Assembly: GCA_016210585.1 (NCBI GenBank)
Contig: JACQTX010000123.1
Coordinates: 1-40,751 of the forward strand
Direction of reading: 5' to 3'
Source of the DNA: Chloroflexota bacterium
GTDB lineage: Bacteria; Chloroflexota; Dehalococcoidia; Dehalococcoidales; JAFGLR01
Length of the DNA stretch: 40,751 bases
The notes beneath the pieces were generated by a model. That model saw nothing but the letters and a program-made list of their open reading frames with translations, had not been told where the DNA came from and searched no databases. Below, piece by piece: positions 24,303 through 32,800 of this stretch (within the stretch, counting starts at the first letter, position 1; the number at the start of each line of letters is the position of its first letter). The position numbers and the translations under genes were made by a program.

Positions 24303-25790
24303 ATGCACGATACTTGGCAACCAAAACCCGGTGACAGGACCTATCGGCCCAGGCGTGTCCAGAAGTTCCGCCTGAAGAAGGTCCTGGGCATTTCCGCTAT
24401 ATTCAGCGCTGGCTATGCCAATGTCGGCTCGTCTATCTACTACGCCCTCGGCGTGGTGGCCCTCTTTGCCCTGGGGGCGACGCCCATAGCCCTGGGGCTG
24501 GCCGGTATCATCTATGTCTTTAACGCCTTGACCTACGCCGAGGGCAGCGCCATGATACCCGAGGGCGGCGGCTCAGCTAGCTTTGCCCGCCATGGCTTCA
24601 ATGACCTGGGCGGGTTCATCGCCGGCTGGGCACTGATGTTGAGCTATATAGCGACTATCGCCATCTCCGCCTACACCATCCCGCCATACCTGAGCCATTT
24701 CTGGCCCGTCCTCAGGGAGCCGGCCGTGGATACGCTAGCCTCTATGGGTATCATTGTCTTCCTCATGTTCATTAATGTCCTGGGCGTGGTGGAATCATCG
24801 CTCATAAACATCGTTTTCATCGCCATAGATATCCTCACCCAGGTGACGCTGGTGGTCCTCGGCATCGTGCTTATCCTGCTGCCAGATCCACAGATACTCG
24901 TGCAAAACATGTTTGGCGAGGGGAACTGGCCCAGTACATCGAATCTGATTTTCGGCATTGCCATTGCGGCGCTGTGCTTCACCGGCGTAGAGACCGTTTC
25001 ACAGCTTGCCGAGGAGACGCGCCAGGCGGCCAAAAGAGTGCCCCGGGCCTATATCTTGAACATAATAGCGGTCCTGGTCATGTTCGCCGGCATATCAATA
25101 GTGGCCCTTTCCGCGATGACACCGCAGGCCCTCGGCGACCCCATCAACGGCTGGGCCAGAGACCCAGTGGCCGGTATTGCCGCTAACCTGCCGTCACCAC
25201 TATTGCAGTCCATCTTCGCCCCGCTCGTGGCCGTGCTGGCCGCGAGCATCTTGCTAACCGCCACCAATGCTGGCGTCCTCGGCATCTCCCGTCTCACATT
25301 CAATCTGGCCACACATCACCAGCTTCCGGTTGCCTTAAGCCGCGTGCACCGCCGTTTCCGGACACCCTATATCGCCATTATTGTTTTCAGTTTCATTGCC
25401 CTGCTTGTCCTGGCTCCGGGGCTTTTCGCAGCACCGACCTTCTTTGCTGACGTGGGCGCCCTCTATGTCTTTGGCTCCTTGCTCGGCTTTGCCCTGGCCC
25501 ATGCCGCCGTTATCAGTCTCCGTATCCGCAAGCCTCAGATGCCCCGTCCTTTCAAGGTCGCCGGGAACATCAAGATAATGGGACGTCCTGTGCCCGTGAC
25601 TGCCATCCTGGGACTGCTCGGCACCCTGGGTGTCTGGGTTGTTGTCCTGGTTACTAACCCCTATAGCCGCTGGGCCGGCTTTGCCTGGATGTTTATCGGC
25701 CTGGCCATCTATTATCTCTACCGCCGCCGGGCGCGTATTCCCTTGACCCATTACCCCAACAAGCACCAAGAGGTCATCAGGGAGGGGTGA
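24303..25790 (+). CDS. APC-superfamily amino acid permease
   Basis: A 495-residue membrane protein with about 12 hydrophobic segments after a basic cytoplasmic N-terminus. The first helix has the substrate-backbone motif FSAGYANVGSSIYYALG, typical of the amino acid-polyamine-organocation superfamily. A conserved FTGVETVSQLAEETR, near residue 224, matches the helix 6 and loop region (FxGxExxxxxAEE). RAYILNIIAVL follows. It likely takes up an amino acid or amine by proton symport; the substrate is not readable. It appears to be a single-gene unit. Confidence 0.9.
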   Translation: MHDTWQPKPGDRTYRPRRVQKFRLKKVLGISAIFSAGYANVGSSIYYALGVVALFALGATPIALGLAGIIYVFNALTYAEGSAMIPEGGGSASFARHGFNDLGGFIAGWALMLSYIATIAISAYTIPPYLSHFWPVLREPAVDTLASMGIIVFLMFINVLGVVESSLINIVFIAIDILTQVTLVVLGIVLILLPDPQILVQNMFGEGNWPSTSNLIFGIAIAALCFTGVETVSQLAEETRQAAKRVPRAYILNIIAVLVMFAGISIVALSAMTPQALGDPINGWARDPVAGIAANLPSPLLQSIFAPLVAVLAASILLTATNAGVLGISRLTFNLATHHQLPVALSRVHRRFRTPYIAIIVFSFIALLVLAPGLFAAPTFFADVGALYVFGSLLGFALAHAAVISLRIRKPQMPRPFKVAGNIKIMGRPVPVTAILGLLGTLGVWVVVLVTNPYSRWAGFAWMFIGLAIYYLYRRRARIPLTHYPNKHQEVIREG

Positions 25791-25849
25791 CCTGCCTTGT
25801 CCCGCAGGTCAAATGATAAGCCGTGGGTTCTTGGCAATCTTAAAAAGTA

Positions 25850-25895
25850 TCATTGCGAGCGCATTCGCCAGAGGTGAAGCTGAAGCAATCTCACC
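25850..25895. repeat. REP/MITE-like repeat, partial copy 5
   Basis: TCATTGCGAGCGCATTCGCC and then GAAGCAATCTCA match the left half of the copies at 3467 and 8138. The right half is absent, replaced by unrelated sequence. Confidence 0.65.
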
Positions 25896-25941
25896 CGTCA
25901 TCAAATTAGCAAGTGTCCTCACACGCCAGCCCTTCCGACAA

Positions 25942-26095
25942 CTGTCATTCCCGACCCCGCTCGGGAATCCAGACCACCCTCATTATGCCTACCCCCACCG
26001 TCATTCCAGCGAAGGCTGGAATACAGTATCACCACTCCACCTAGATTTGCGTATCAAAGCCTGCCCCGTACTTGATACGAGATACGGAATGACAG
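25942..26095. repeat. Composite palindromic element with CTGTCATTCC ends
   Basis: CTGTCATTCC (25942-25951) is exactly inverted at 26086-26095. Inside are two hairpins, CATTCCCGA with TCGGGAAT and ATTCCAGC with GCTGGAAT (GAAG loop). It encodes nothing. With the partial repeat at 25850, it accounts for most of the 349-base gap between the permease and the convergent membrane protein gene. Confidence 0.6.
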
Positions 26096-26139
26096 ATATT
26101 GTTAAGGTATTATTGTTGTTGCCCTTCCTCAGATGTAAT

Positions 26140-27099
26140 CTAAATAGGCGTCATTGGCGGGGGCAACAAAAGACCACCTATCAGCGGAAGTAGTACAGCC
26201 AATAATCCCAAAACGCCAATGATGCTCGCACGGCGGTGTTCCTTATCCCTCAACAGAACCCAGATCATCAAAATGTTAAGCCCTATGGTCACAGCGATAA
26301 GAACAATGAAGATAGGGAGATTTGGCATTCGAAACTCGACCACGCCAGTGGGAGTGATGACCCCAGTAAGTTGAGTTTGGTCATAGTTATAGTAAGCAAC
26401 CCTCAAGTTCAGCGCATTGCCCCAACCAATTATGATAAGCAGCAAATTAAGGAATATACCGGCTCTAAATGTCGTTGTTTTGGTCCAAGTCGTCGGCTCA
26501 TGCTGCCAGGACAAGTCCTCCTGAAAACGTGTTTTCCTTCTCTCAAAGCAACCCAGACCCGTTCCCAACGCAGCACCGCCAACGGCACCCCAAATAACGT
26601 ATGTGGCCCCAAAGGGAAGGTTGGCCACAAACCCCCAGCTGGCCTGCGAACCTAGAGCAAATCCTATGGTACTAGCTACTACTAAGTATTTCGCTCTCGC
26701 TCGGTTCTTCAAATCCAATCCCAGAGATATGCCGCCAATAAACCCCTGAATAGCACCGAGAACAAACAGAATCAAGGTGCCTCCAATGATGGCAGTGGGG
26801 GGTATTACCATGCTTTGCTCAGTCGAACCTATACCAAGCCCCGAATAGGTCAGTACAGGGATTGACGCAATACCAAAACCGACGGCACCGGCCAGCGCCA
26901 TGACGATAGCCCTTAACCGTTTGCCCAAGAGTAGTCCGATCGATGCTCCGCCGACGGCACCCATGACAGGGAATATGAAGAGCACAGGGCCGCCAGCCGT
27001 CATGCCTCCGATAGCGCCACCGATACCAAATCCGGTCGCTCCCCCAAGAATGAACTTGGCTATGTTTGTTCTTTTTGTTGCCTCTTTTTGTTCCTGCAT
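26140..27099 (-). CDS. Glycine-rich polytopic membrane protein, unknown
   Basis: A 319-residue protein with about eight hydrophobic segments. The N-terminal half is rich in Gly-Ala-Ile runs (FILGGATGFGIGGAIGG, GAVGGASIGLLLG), reminiscent of glycine-zipper membrane proteins and including two tandem-like copies. A hydrophilic loop of about 35 residues (ERRKTRFQEDLSWQHE...) precedes the C-terminal segments. The ATG at 27099 has only a weak GAG site. No family was recognised. It follows directly on the remains of a transporter gene, whose stop overlaps the start region. Confidence 0.6.
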   Translation of the reverse strand: MQEQKEATKRTNIAKFILGGATGFGIGGAIGGMTAGGPVLFIFPVMGAVGGASIGLLLGKRLRAIVMALAGAVGFGIASIPVLTYSGLGIGSTEQSMVIPPTAIIGGTLILFVLGAIQGFIGGISLGLDLKNRARAKYLVVASTIGFALGSQASWGFVANLPFGATYVIWGAVGGAALGTGLGCFERRKTRFQEDLSWQHEPTTWTKTTTFRAGIFLNLLLIIIGWGNALNLRVAYYNYDQTQLTGVITPTGVVEFRMPNLPIFIVLIAVTIGLNILMIWVLLRDKEHRRASIIGVLGLLAVLLPLIGGLLLPPPMTPI

Positions 27100-27100
27100 C

Positions 27101-27330
27101 TCAACTCGTTTTCAGCCATTCTTCTTCACTTTTCTGGGTTTCTTTTGAAAGCCACCAAGACAGGAGGAATAGCACACCCGCAATTAGGAAAGGTGCGCCA
27201 TACTGTGGTGTCCAGGCAACGAGACGAGCAATACCCCATGGGCTACTAGACCTAAGTAACTACCAAATGCCAAGGAAATCAAAACTAGTAGTCTACCGGC
27301 CAGCCATTGTCGCCACCACCATTGTGAAGC
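27101..27330 (-). pseudogene. Remnant of a membrane transporter 3' end (possibly MFS)
   Basis: On the minus strand, one frame ending at the TGA at 27103-27101 reads WTPQYGAPFLIAGVLF and then LLSWWLSKETQKSEEEW, which looks like the last helix and tail of a major-facilitator transporter. About 60 bases upstream a different frame reads QWLAGRLLVLISLAFGSYL, like the preceding helix. Stops and a frame change separate them, and no start is present. It seems to be a decayed gene. The family call is from resemblance only. Confidence 0.4.
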
Positions 27331-27390
27331 GCCAGTAACATTGCGCCACCTGGCGCCACAAACATTGACCCACCCGGTGGTGTCATTGTT
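27325..27390. repeat. Imperfect tandem repeats with CATTG spacing and a GGCGCC palindrome
   Basis: CATTG recurs at about 22-25 base intervals (near 27340, 27364 and 27385), each followed or preceded by CCACC or GGTGG blocks. GCGCCACCTGGCGCC is nearly palindromic. These could be transposase-binding repeats of the neighbouring IS remnant or simple short repeats. Confidence 0.4.
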
Positions 27391-27413
27391 TTAGCATGTG
27401 TTATGTCACGGCG

Positions 27414-27578
27414 TCAAGCACCCTCCTTTCGATATGCTGCCACGAGTCGCCTGAGATGGCGCAGTGAGATACCAAGTATGTCCGCGGCCTGCCACCCCAC
27501 CAAACCCCCCACCCCTACCTCATTAAGTACCATAAGTCTTCTCTGTTCGTCCTGTGTCAATGTAACCATTCCTTCCAT
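27414..27578 (-). pseudogene. Truncated transposase N-terminus (ISNCY/IS1202-like helix-turn-helix)
   Basis: A 54-codon frame begins MEGMVTLTQDEQRRLMVLNE and continues AADILGISLRHLRRLVAAYR before a stop. This is the helix-turn-helix start of ISNCY-type transposases; the rest of the roughly 400-residue enzyme is missing. The middle (VGVGGLVGW) is also altered. GTGACAT-type motifs occur on both sides (27395-27410, 27580 and 27607). The remnant supports a decayed insertion sequence in this gap. Confidence 0.55.
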
Positions 27579-27647
27579 GGTGACATTTTCTCAGAACACT
27601 TAAACGGTGACATAATCATAGAACAGCGACACGCTCGGAATGGGCAT

Positions 27648-27676
27648 TTGAAAAGATTCCGCTTTTGGGTTATAAA
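27648..27676 (+). promoter_or_regulatory. Promoter of the ppiC-hom-thrC operon
   Basis: TTGAAA (27648-27653), a 17-base spacer and TATAAA (27671-27676). Transcription would start about 27683, after the upstream ATG-like start at 27648, which supports the TTG start at 27750. Confidence 0.7.
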
Positions 27677-27749
27677 TAAGAGGGGTTTGCGTGTCAGCAA
27701 ACCCTGTAGTAATAGCGCAAAAAACGGCTTACCTGACAAAGGAGACATC

Positions 27750-29033
27750 TTGGCAAAGAAAAATTTGGGGAAACCACGACGCGAGCTTACCCGGCGCCAG
27801 CGTTCCCACTGGGAACAGCAAAAGAGACGGCAGCTCATCATCCTGGCCATCGGCATCTTTATCGTTGTCGCCGCCATGGGTGTTGCCGGGGCGGGCTGGT
27901 TCACCACCCAGTTTCGGCCATTGCACCAGACCGTTCTTAAGGTCAATGATACCAGTTTCAGCATGGACTACTACCTCAATATGCTCAGATACTACGCCCG
28001 AAACGCGCCCACTAACCCCAGCGAGTTTTCCTCTTTTATGTCTTTCGCCGCCGCGCAGCTGCCCACAACTATCCAGCAGAGCGAGCTGATGAGGCAGGGG
28101 GCTGCCGCTTTGGGCGTAACAGTTGATGATAAGGCTGTTAATGAAGAGTTTAAGAAGCGCAAGCTCAGCAGAGACTACCGGGACATCGTCCGGACGGAGC
28201 TACTGTCGAAAAAGCTGATAGATGACTACTTTGACAAAGAGGTGCCCACCACAGCCGAGCAAGTGCAGGTCATGGCCATGTTCCTGGAGACGGAAGCCCA
28301 GGCGGCAGAGATAAGGGCCAAGATAGAAGCCGGCGAGGATTTTGCAAGCCTGGCTGCCCAGTATTCCCTGGACGAATATACACAGGAGCAGAAAGGTGAC
28401 CTCGGCTGGCATCCCCAGGGTATCTTGCCCGTATTCTTAGGCTCTTCAGTAGTGGAAGACTACGCCTTCGGCTCGGCGGCAGGTGTGCTCAGCCAGCCCC
28501 GGTTCGATGAGGCCAAGATGAAGAAGGGTGGCTACTGGCTGATCAAAGTCCTGGAGAGGAACGAGGCACAAAAGCAGACTCACGTTCAGGCTATTTTGCT
28601 GGGCAATGCCGAAACGGCCGCTTCGGTCAAGGCCAGGTTGGATGCCGGCGAAGACTTTACCACGCTGGCCAAGGAGCTTTCCGTGTACCAGGGAGCGGCT
28701 GAAAACGGCGGTGATTTGGGCTGGGTCACTGCCGGGCAGGTGAGTGATGACTTTGACAGGTTCACGGCTGGGCTGCCCCTGAACACGGTGAGCGATCCTG
28801 TTCGTGATAATACGGCCGAAACCGAAGGCGGCTACTGGCTGATAAGAGTGGTTGCCAAAGAAACTGACCGGCAGATTGCCGATGCGGACAGGAGCATGCT
28901 CAAGGACAACGCTATGCGGGACTGGCTGACATCGCTGTGGGCTGACCCGGCGAATAAGGTGGAGAACCTGTTGGATGCCACCAAGATGCAATGGGCCATC
29001 GCCAGGGTCACCAAGGAGCTAGGCAAGAGATGA
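27750..29033 (+). CDS. Membrane-anchored PpiC-type peptidyl-prolyl isomerase (SurA/PrsA-like)
   Basis: A 427-residue foldase. A basic cytoplasmic head is followed by one membrane segment (about 29-50) and then a long outward-facing part. The N-terminal chaperone-like helical region covers about 60-175. Two parvulin repeats follow. The first has EAGEDFASLAAQYSLDEYTQ and KGDLGWHPQGILP; the second has DAGEDFTTLAKELSVYQGAA and GGDLGWVTAGQ. Each ends GGYWLIKVLE or GGYWLIRVV. The TTG at 27750 has AAGGAG five bases before it and lies after the promoter, so it is preferred over an upstream start at 27648. It likely helps fold exported proteins. Its operon with hom and thrC is unexpected functionally. 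Confidence 0.9.
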   Translation: MAKKNLGKPRRELTRRQRSHWEQQKRRQLIILAIGIFIVVAAMGVAGAGWFTTQFRPLHQTVLKVNDTSFSMDYYLNMLRYYARNAPTNPSEFSSFMSFAAAQLPTTIQQSELMRQGAAALGVTVDDKAVNEEFKKRKLSRDYRDIVRTELLSKKLIDDYFDKEVPTTAEQVQVMAMFLETEAQAAEIRAKIEAGEDFASLAAQYSLDEYTQEQKGDLGWHPQGILPVFLGSSVVEDYAFGSAAGVLSQPRFDEAKMKKGGYWLIKVLERNEAQKQTHVQAILLGNAETAASVKARLDAGEDFTTLAKELSVYQGAAENGGDLGWVTAGQVSDDFDRFTAGLPLNTVSDPVRDNTAETEGGYWLIRVVAKETDRQIADADRSMLKDNAMRDWLTSLWADPANKVENLLDATKMQWAIARVTKELGKR

Positions 29034-30340
29034 AGCGTACGAGCATCGGTGTAGGTCTGATGGGGCTGGGGGTCATCGGCGGACAGGTGGCCAAAGTCTT
29101 GATGGAAAGGGCTGACCAGCTGGCCGAGCAGGTAGGTTGTCCGGTGGTCCTGCGCAAGGTAAAGGTAATCGAACCTGACCTGGCCCGCCCTCTGGCCAAG
29201 GCCATGGACCCGAAACTGCTGACCACCGACGCGGATGAGTTCTTCGCCACACCGGGTATAGACATAGTCGTGGAGGCCATCGGCGGGGACGACCCTGCTT
29301 TTGGTTATCAGGCAAGAGCACTCAAAGCCGGCAAGTATGTGGTTACCTCCAATAAGGAGGTCATCGCCAAGCACGGCGTGGCGCTATGGGCACTGGCCCA
29401 CCGGCACAAGGCCGGTCTTCGCTATGAAGCCAGCGTTGGCGGCGGCATACCCTTGATTGCCCCTTTCCAGCGTGACCTTGTCGCCAACAAAATCAAGGGT
29501 ATCTATGCTATTATTAACGGGACAACTAACTATATTCTGACCCGCATGGCACGGGAAGGCGTGGACTTCGCCACCGCTCTCAAGAAGGCCCAGGAGCTTG
29601 GCTATGCGGAGGCAAACCCGAGAAACGACGTCGAGGGCATTGATACCACCTACAAGCTGGCCATCCTGGCGACATTGGCTTTCCATAGCGAGGTGCGCCC
29701 GGAGGACATCCACTGCGAGGGTATTTCCCGGCTGGGCAGCCGTGACTTCCAGTATGCCCGGGAACTGGGTTTTGCCATCAAGCTACTGGCCATTACCAAG
29801 CAGGACAATAGCTCCATCGAGGTGCGGGTGCACCCGGTCTTCATCCCGGAGGAATCCCTGCTGGCCAAGGTGACGGGCGTCTATAACGCCGTCCTCGTGG
29901 AAGGCGACCTTGTGGGCCGGGTGCTCTTCTTCGGCGAAGGCGCTGGCCCGCTGCCCACTAGCAGCGCCGTCATCGCTGATGTGGTCTCGGCGGCACAGGA
30001 GATAGCCCTCGGCGCTGGTGATAAGCTCACCTGGCAGGTCAAGCCGGGCATCAGCATCAAGCCCTTTGCCGAGCTGGTAACCCGCTATTACTTGCGTATG
30101 AATGTGGCGGACCGGGCCGGCGTGCTGGCCCAGATTTCCAGGGTCCTGGGTGACAACCAGATTAGCATCTCTTCGGTCATCCAGAAGATGACGGATAGCG
30201 TGGCCCAGACCGCCGAGCTTATCATCATGACCCATCCCTCCCAGGAGAAGGCCATGCGTAAAGCCCTCGATGAGTTGGAGCACCTGGCCGTGGTCAAGGA
30301 GATTAGCAACTTTGTCCGTGTCGAGGACATTCAGCAGTAG
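29030..30340 (+). CDS. hom: Homoserine dehydrogenase
   Basis: A 436-residue enzyme that reduces aspartate semialdehyde to homoserine with NAD(P)H, on the way to threonine and methionine. The N-terminal Rossmann fold has GLMGLGVIGGQ. The catalytic domain has VTSNKEVIAKHG, YEASVGGGIPLI and NDVEGIDTTYKLAILA. A C-terminal ACT domain (about 350-430, RAGVLAQISRVLGDN) gives likely feedback control by threonine. The ATG at 29030 overlaps the previous stop (ATGA), with AAGGAG eleven bases away. An in-frame start at 28991 is inside the foldase gene and is rejected. Confidence 0.95.
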   Translation: MKRTSIGVGLMGLGVIGGQVAKVLMERADQLAEQVGCPVVLRKVKVIEPDLARPLAKAMDPKLLTTDADEFFATPGIDIVVEAIGGDDPAFGYQARALKAGKYVVTSNKEVIAKHGVALWALAHRHKAGLRYEASVGGGIPLIAPFQRDLVANKIKGIYAIINGTTNYILTRMAREGVDFATALKKAQELGYAEANPRNDVEGIDTTYKLAILATLAFHSEVRPEDIHCEGISRLGSRDFQYARELGFAIKLLAITKQDNSSIEVRVHPVFIPEESLLAKVTGVYNAVLVEGDLVGRVLFFGEGAGPLPTSSAVIADVVSAAQEIALGAGDKLTWQVKPGISIKPFAELVTRYYLRMNVADRAGVLAQISRVLGDNQISISSVIQKMTDSVAQTAELIIMTHPSQEKAMRKALDELEHLAVVKEISNFVRVEDIQQ

Positions 30341-30358
30341 GCTGAGGACACTGAACAC

Positions 30359-31411
30359 ATGACAAAACCGGGCGTCCTGGCGAGATACAAGGATTACCTA
30401 CCGATTACGGCGCAAACGCCCTTTTTCTCCCTGGGTGAAGGTGACACCCCTCTGGTCAGGTGCCCTAACCTTGGGGCGGAAATTGGCTGCGGTGAGCTTT
30501 ACTTCAAGCTAGAGGGCTGCAATCCCACCGGCTCCTTCAAAGACCGGGGCATGGTGGTGGCGGTGGCCAAGGCCCTGGAGGCTGGCAGCAAGGCTATTGT
30601 CTGCGCCTCCACCGGCAATACCAGTGCTTCGGCGGCGGCTTATGCCGCCTACTGCGGTATAAGCTCGGTTATCATCCTGCCCAAAGGCAAGACGGCACTG
30701 GGCAAGCTGGCTCAGGCCATTATCTACCGGGCTAAAATCGTGGCCCTGGACGGCAATTTTGACCAGGCCTTAACTATAGTGCGGGCGCTGGCACAGAAGC
30801 ACCCCATTACCCTGGTGAACTCGGTTAATCCCAACCGCATCGAGGGACAGAAGACCGCCGCCTTCGAGATTGTTGACGCTCTGGGGGAAGCCCCGGACTA
30901 TCTTTTTATTCCGGTAGGCAACGCCGGCAATGTCACGGCCTACTGGAAGGGCTTTGTGGAGTACCACCGGCTAGGCAAAGCCCGGGTAAAGCCGAAGATG
31001 ATGGGCTTCCAGGCAGAGGGCGCGGCGCCGATCGTGCGTGGGCATGTTGTGGAGAAGCCGGAGACCGTGGCTTCAGCTATCCGGATTGGCAACCCCGCAA
31101 GCTGGCAGAAGGCTGTCGCCGCCCGTGATGAATCGGGGGGCACCATTGACATGGTCAGTGATGATGAGATTCTCGCTGCCCAAAGGCTCCTGGCGGCAAA
31201 GGGCGGCATCTTCGGTGAGCCGGCCTCAGCGGCTTCGCTCGCTGGCCTCATCAAGCTCCGCCGCCAGGGCATGGACTTCTCGCGGAAGAAGGTGGTCTGC
31301 GTGGTCACGGGCACCGGACTCAAAGATACCGAGATAGCCCTAAAGGGGTCTGATGCCTTTCTGGAGCTTCCCCCCGATTTGCGGGCTGTGGAGCGGGCCT
31401 TAGGCTGGTAA
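30359..31411 (+). CDS. thrC: Threonine synthase
   Basis: A 350-residue PLP enzyme that converts phosphohomoserine to threonine. The PLP lysine is Lys61 in [11 protein letters not shown]; the phosphate-binding loop is [14 protein letters not shown]; and [13 protein letters not shown] near residue 185 is also conserved. This is the short class of threonine synthase. It follows hom by 18 bases, with GAGG upstream of the ATG, and completes the hom-thrC pair. No homoserine kinase gene (thrB) is adjacent. Confidence 0.95.
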   Translation: MTKPGVLARYKDYLPITAQTPFFSLGEGDTPLVRCPNLGAEIGCGELYFKLEGCNPTGSFKDRGMVVAVAKALEAGSKAIVCASTGNTSASAAAYAAYCGISSVIILPKGKTALGKLAQAIIYRAKIVALDGNFDQALTIVRALAQKHPITLVNSVNPNRIEGQKTAAFEIVDALGEAPDYLFIPVGNAGNVTAYWKGFVEYHRLGKARVKPKMMGFQAEGAAPIVRGHVVEKPETVASAIRIGNPASWQKAVAARDESGGTIDMVSDDEILAAQRLLAAKGGIFGEPASAASLAGLIKLRRQGMDFSRKKVVCVVTGTGLKDTEIALKGSDAFLELPPDLRAVERALGW

Positions 31412-31459
31412 TACAGACCTTAGCCATGTTGCCTTTTCTGTCATGGCGTGTCATTTCAC

Positions 31460-31644
31460 CTGAGAGCTTGTGAAGAAATGATCCTAATCGTTCCCTCTCC
31501 CTTGATGGGAGAGGCTAGGTGAGGGTGATACCTTAGTCATACCCCCTCACCCGTTCGCTTCGCTCAGGGCAGGCTCTTAATCCTCTCCCACGAGGGGAGA
31601 GGAGACCAAATTCGGTGCCTTGTAATAAGTTCACAAGCTCTGAG
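31460..31644. mobile_element. Short transposon derivative (MITE-like), copy A, full length
   Basis: The ends are CTGAGAGCTTGTGAA and, inverted, CTCAGAGCTTGTGAA (14 of 15 match). The 185-base interior is non-coding and holds two direct copies of GGGAGAGG (31507-31514 and 31595-31602). Copy B at 36738 is the same sequence in reverse orientation without the part between these copies. No target duplication was seen. Confidence 0.75.
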
Positions 31645-31681
31645 CCTGTCGAAGGGCGAGGTCTCATGGATCGACAGGCTC
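31642..31681. repeat. Inverted repeat GAGCCTGTCGA / TCGACAGGCTC
   Basis: GAGCCTGTCGA (31642-31652) is exactly inverted at 31671-31681. It touches the right end of the MITE-like element and is a different intergenic repeat. The remaining bases of the gap from 31682 to 31786 show nothing I can name. Confidence 0.6.
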
Positions 31682-31786
31682 ACCATGAGCGGGCTATGAC
31701 AACGCCTATCACATGTGGGAAGTCTGTGTCATGACCGGGCTAAGCCAGCGACTTCCAGTTGACCGTTTGTAAAGGTGTCACGAAAA

Positions 31787-31942
31787 TCACTTTACGGCCA
31801 CGCCCAGAAAGTAAGGCCAGACCACGATGCCGACGATGATTTGCCACCATACCAGCTTGGCAAAACCGATGGTAAAGAGCCACCCGATGAGCCAGATAAC
31901 ACCGGCCAGGGCACCCGGTGCGCCGCCGCCTTGCTTGGCCAT
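31787..31942 (-). CDS. 51-residue membrane protein, unknown
   Basis: A short frame with a very strong ribosome site (GAGGAGGGCAAGAGC before the ATG). The product begins MAKQGGGAPGALAG and then has two closely spaced hydrophobic segments (VIWLIGWLFTIGFAKLVW and IIVGIVVWPYFLGVAV), ending one Lys later. It probably forms a small two-helix membrane protein. No family was recognised. It lies downstream of hicA on the same strand. Confidence 0.7.
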   Translation of the reverse strand: MAKQGGGAPGALAGVIWLIGWLFTIGFAKLVWWQIIVGIVVWPYFLGVAVK

Positions 31943-31984
31943 GCTCTTGCCCTCCTCTATTTCGATTCCTGGGTATGGTGAGAC

Positions 31985-32212
31985 TTAACCTTTGAGCAAA
32001 AAGACGAATTCTTCGACAGATAGTCCTGCCTGGCGGATAAGACTTCTCAAGGTGCCTCGCCTGACTTCTCGATGGTCTGGAACGGAAAGGGTGACCGGTA
32101 GTCCTGCCTTGGTCAAAATAATGTGACTGCCTTCTCGTCTCGTTTCTCGCCAGCCCGCTCGCTTAAAAGCGGCTACCGCCTCTTTACCCGAGACAACAGG
32201 CAACTGAAGCAT
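31985..32212 (-). CDS. hicA: HicA-family toxin (mRNA interferase)
   Basis: A 75-residue protein with the HicA fold: VSGKEAVAAFKRAGWRETR, then EGSHIILTKAG with the catalytic His of the double-stranded-RNA-binding-like domain, and LRSLIRQAGLSVEEF near the end. HicA cleaves mRNA when not bound by HicB. The ATG at 32212 follows directly after the hicB stop, so the two are translationally coupled. Confidence 0.9.
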   Translation of the reverse strand: MLQLPVVSGKEAVAAFKRAGWRETRREGSHIILTKAGLPVTLSVPDHREVRRGTLRSLIRQAGLSVEEFVFLLKG

Positions 32213-32515
32213 CTACACAGCTACCTCTGCCGGTAGCTCTACTACTCTGGTTTCTATGGTCAAGGGGAGCCCGTCTTCAGCACGGTCCGCTAGTATCTGA
32301 CGTATCTCTTCTGTTAGTATCTCAGGTGTCTCTCTCGGTGGAGGCATCCCTTCTTCCTGGCGGACCTTCAGGACAGCCAGCATAGCCTCTCTGATGTTGG
32401 CTAAGGCCTCCTCCAGGGTATCGCCCTGGCTGGAGCAACCGGGGAGAGCCGGACAATGGACAGAATAGCCGCCATCTTCTTCCGGTTCAAGTATTACAGT
32501 TAGGGCAAACTTCAT
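32213..32515 (-). CDS. hicB: HicB-family antitoxin
   Basis: A 100-residue protein with the partly degraded RNase H-like HicB fold: LEPEEDGGYSVHCPALPGCSSQGDT, then LEEALANIREAMLAVL. It lacks an obvious C-terminal DNA-binding motif, which occurs in only some HicBs. The frame is open to 32635, but the ATG at 32515 has GGAG five bases upstream and gives the family N-terminus. It lies upstream of the toxin gene, the less common hicB-hicA order for these systems. Confidence 0.9.
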   Translation of the reverse strand: MKFALTVILEPEEDGGYSVHCPALPGCSSQGDTLEEALANIREAMLAVLKVRQEEGMPPPRETPEILTEEIRQILADRAEDGLPLTIETRVVELPAEVAV

Positions 32516-32748
32516 GGGTTCTCCACCACAAGAGTAGTTCCTGAATAGATTATAGCAGAAAGAGGTGAGTGTCAGATAGAAGGTATCAAGAGGTGGAACC
32601 GACAAAACCTTTGAACTGGTATCCGGCTTTGCCACCTAGGCGACAATCCTTGAGTGGCGTGATTGTATCTTGTCCAGTTTCCAAGTCATTTCTGCTACGC
32701 GCTGGGTTGCCAGAGGCCAAACTCTCCTAACCTGATGTGTCCAGTCTC

Positions 32749-32790
32749 AGGGATTCACTGCATAGTCTCAGGGGTTCACTCCATAGCATC
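32749..32790. repeat. Two tandem 21-bp repeats
   Basis: GTCTCAGGGATTCACTGCATA is followed directly by GTCTCAGGGGTTCACTCCATA, two differences in 21. It lies in the gap between hicB and the next gene. The rest of that gap (32516-32800) shows nothing recognisable. Confidence 0.5.
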
Positions 32791-32800
32791 GTCTTTCGAA

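Noticed and set aside
24100-24324. A 74-codon minus-strand frame upstream of the permease
   Set aside because: No ribosome site and no family resemblance. It overlaps the promoter and start of the permease gene.
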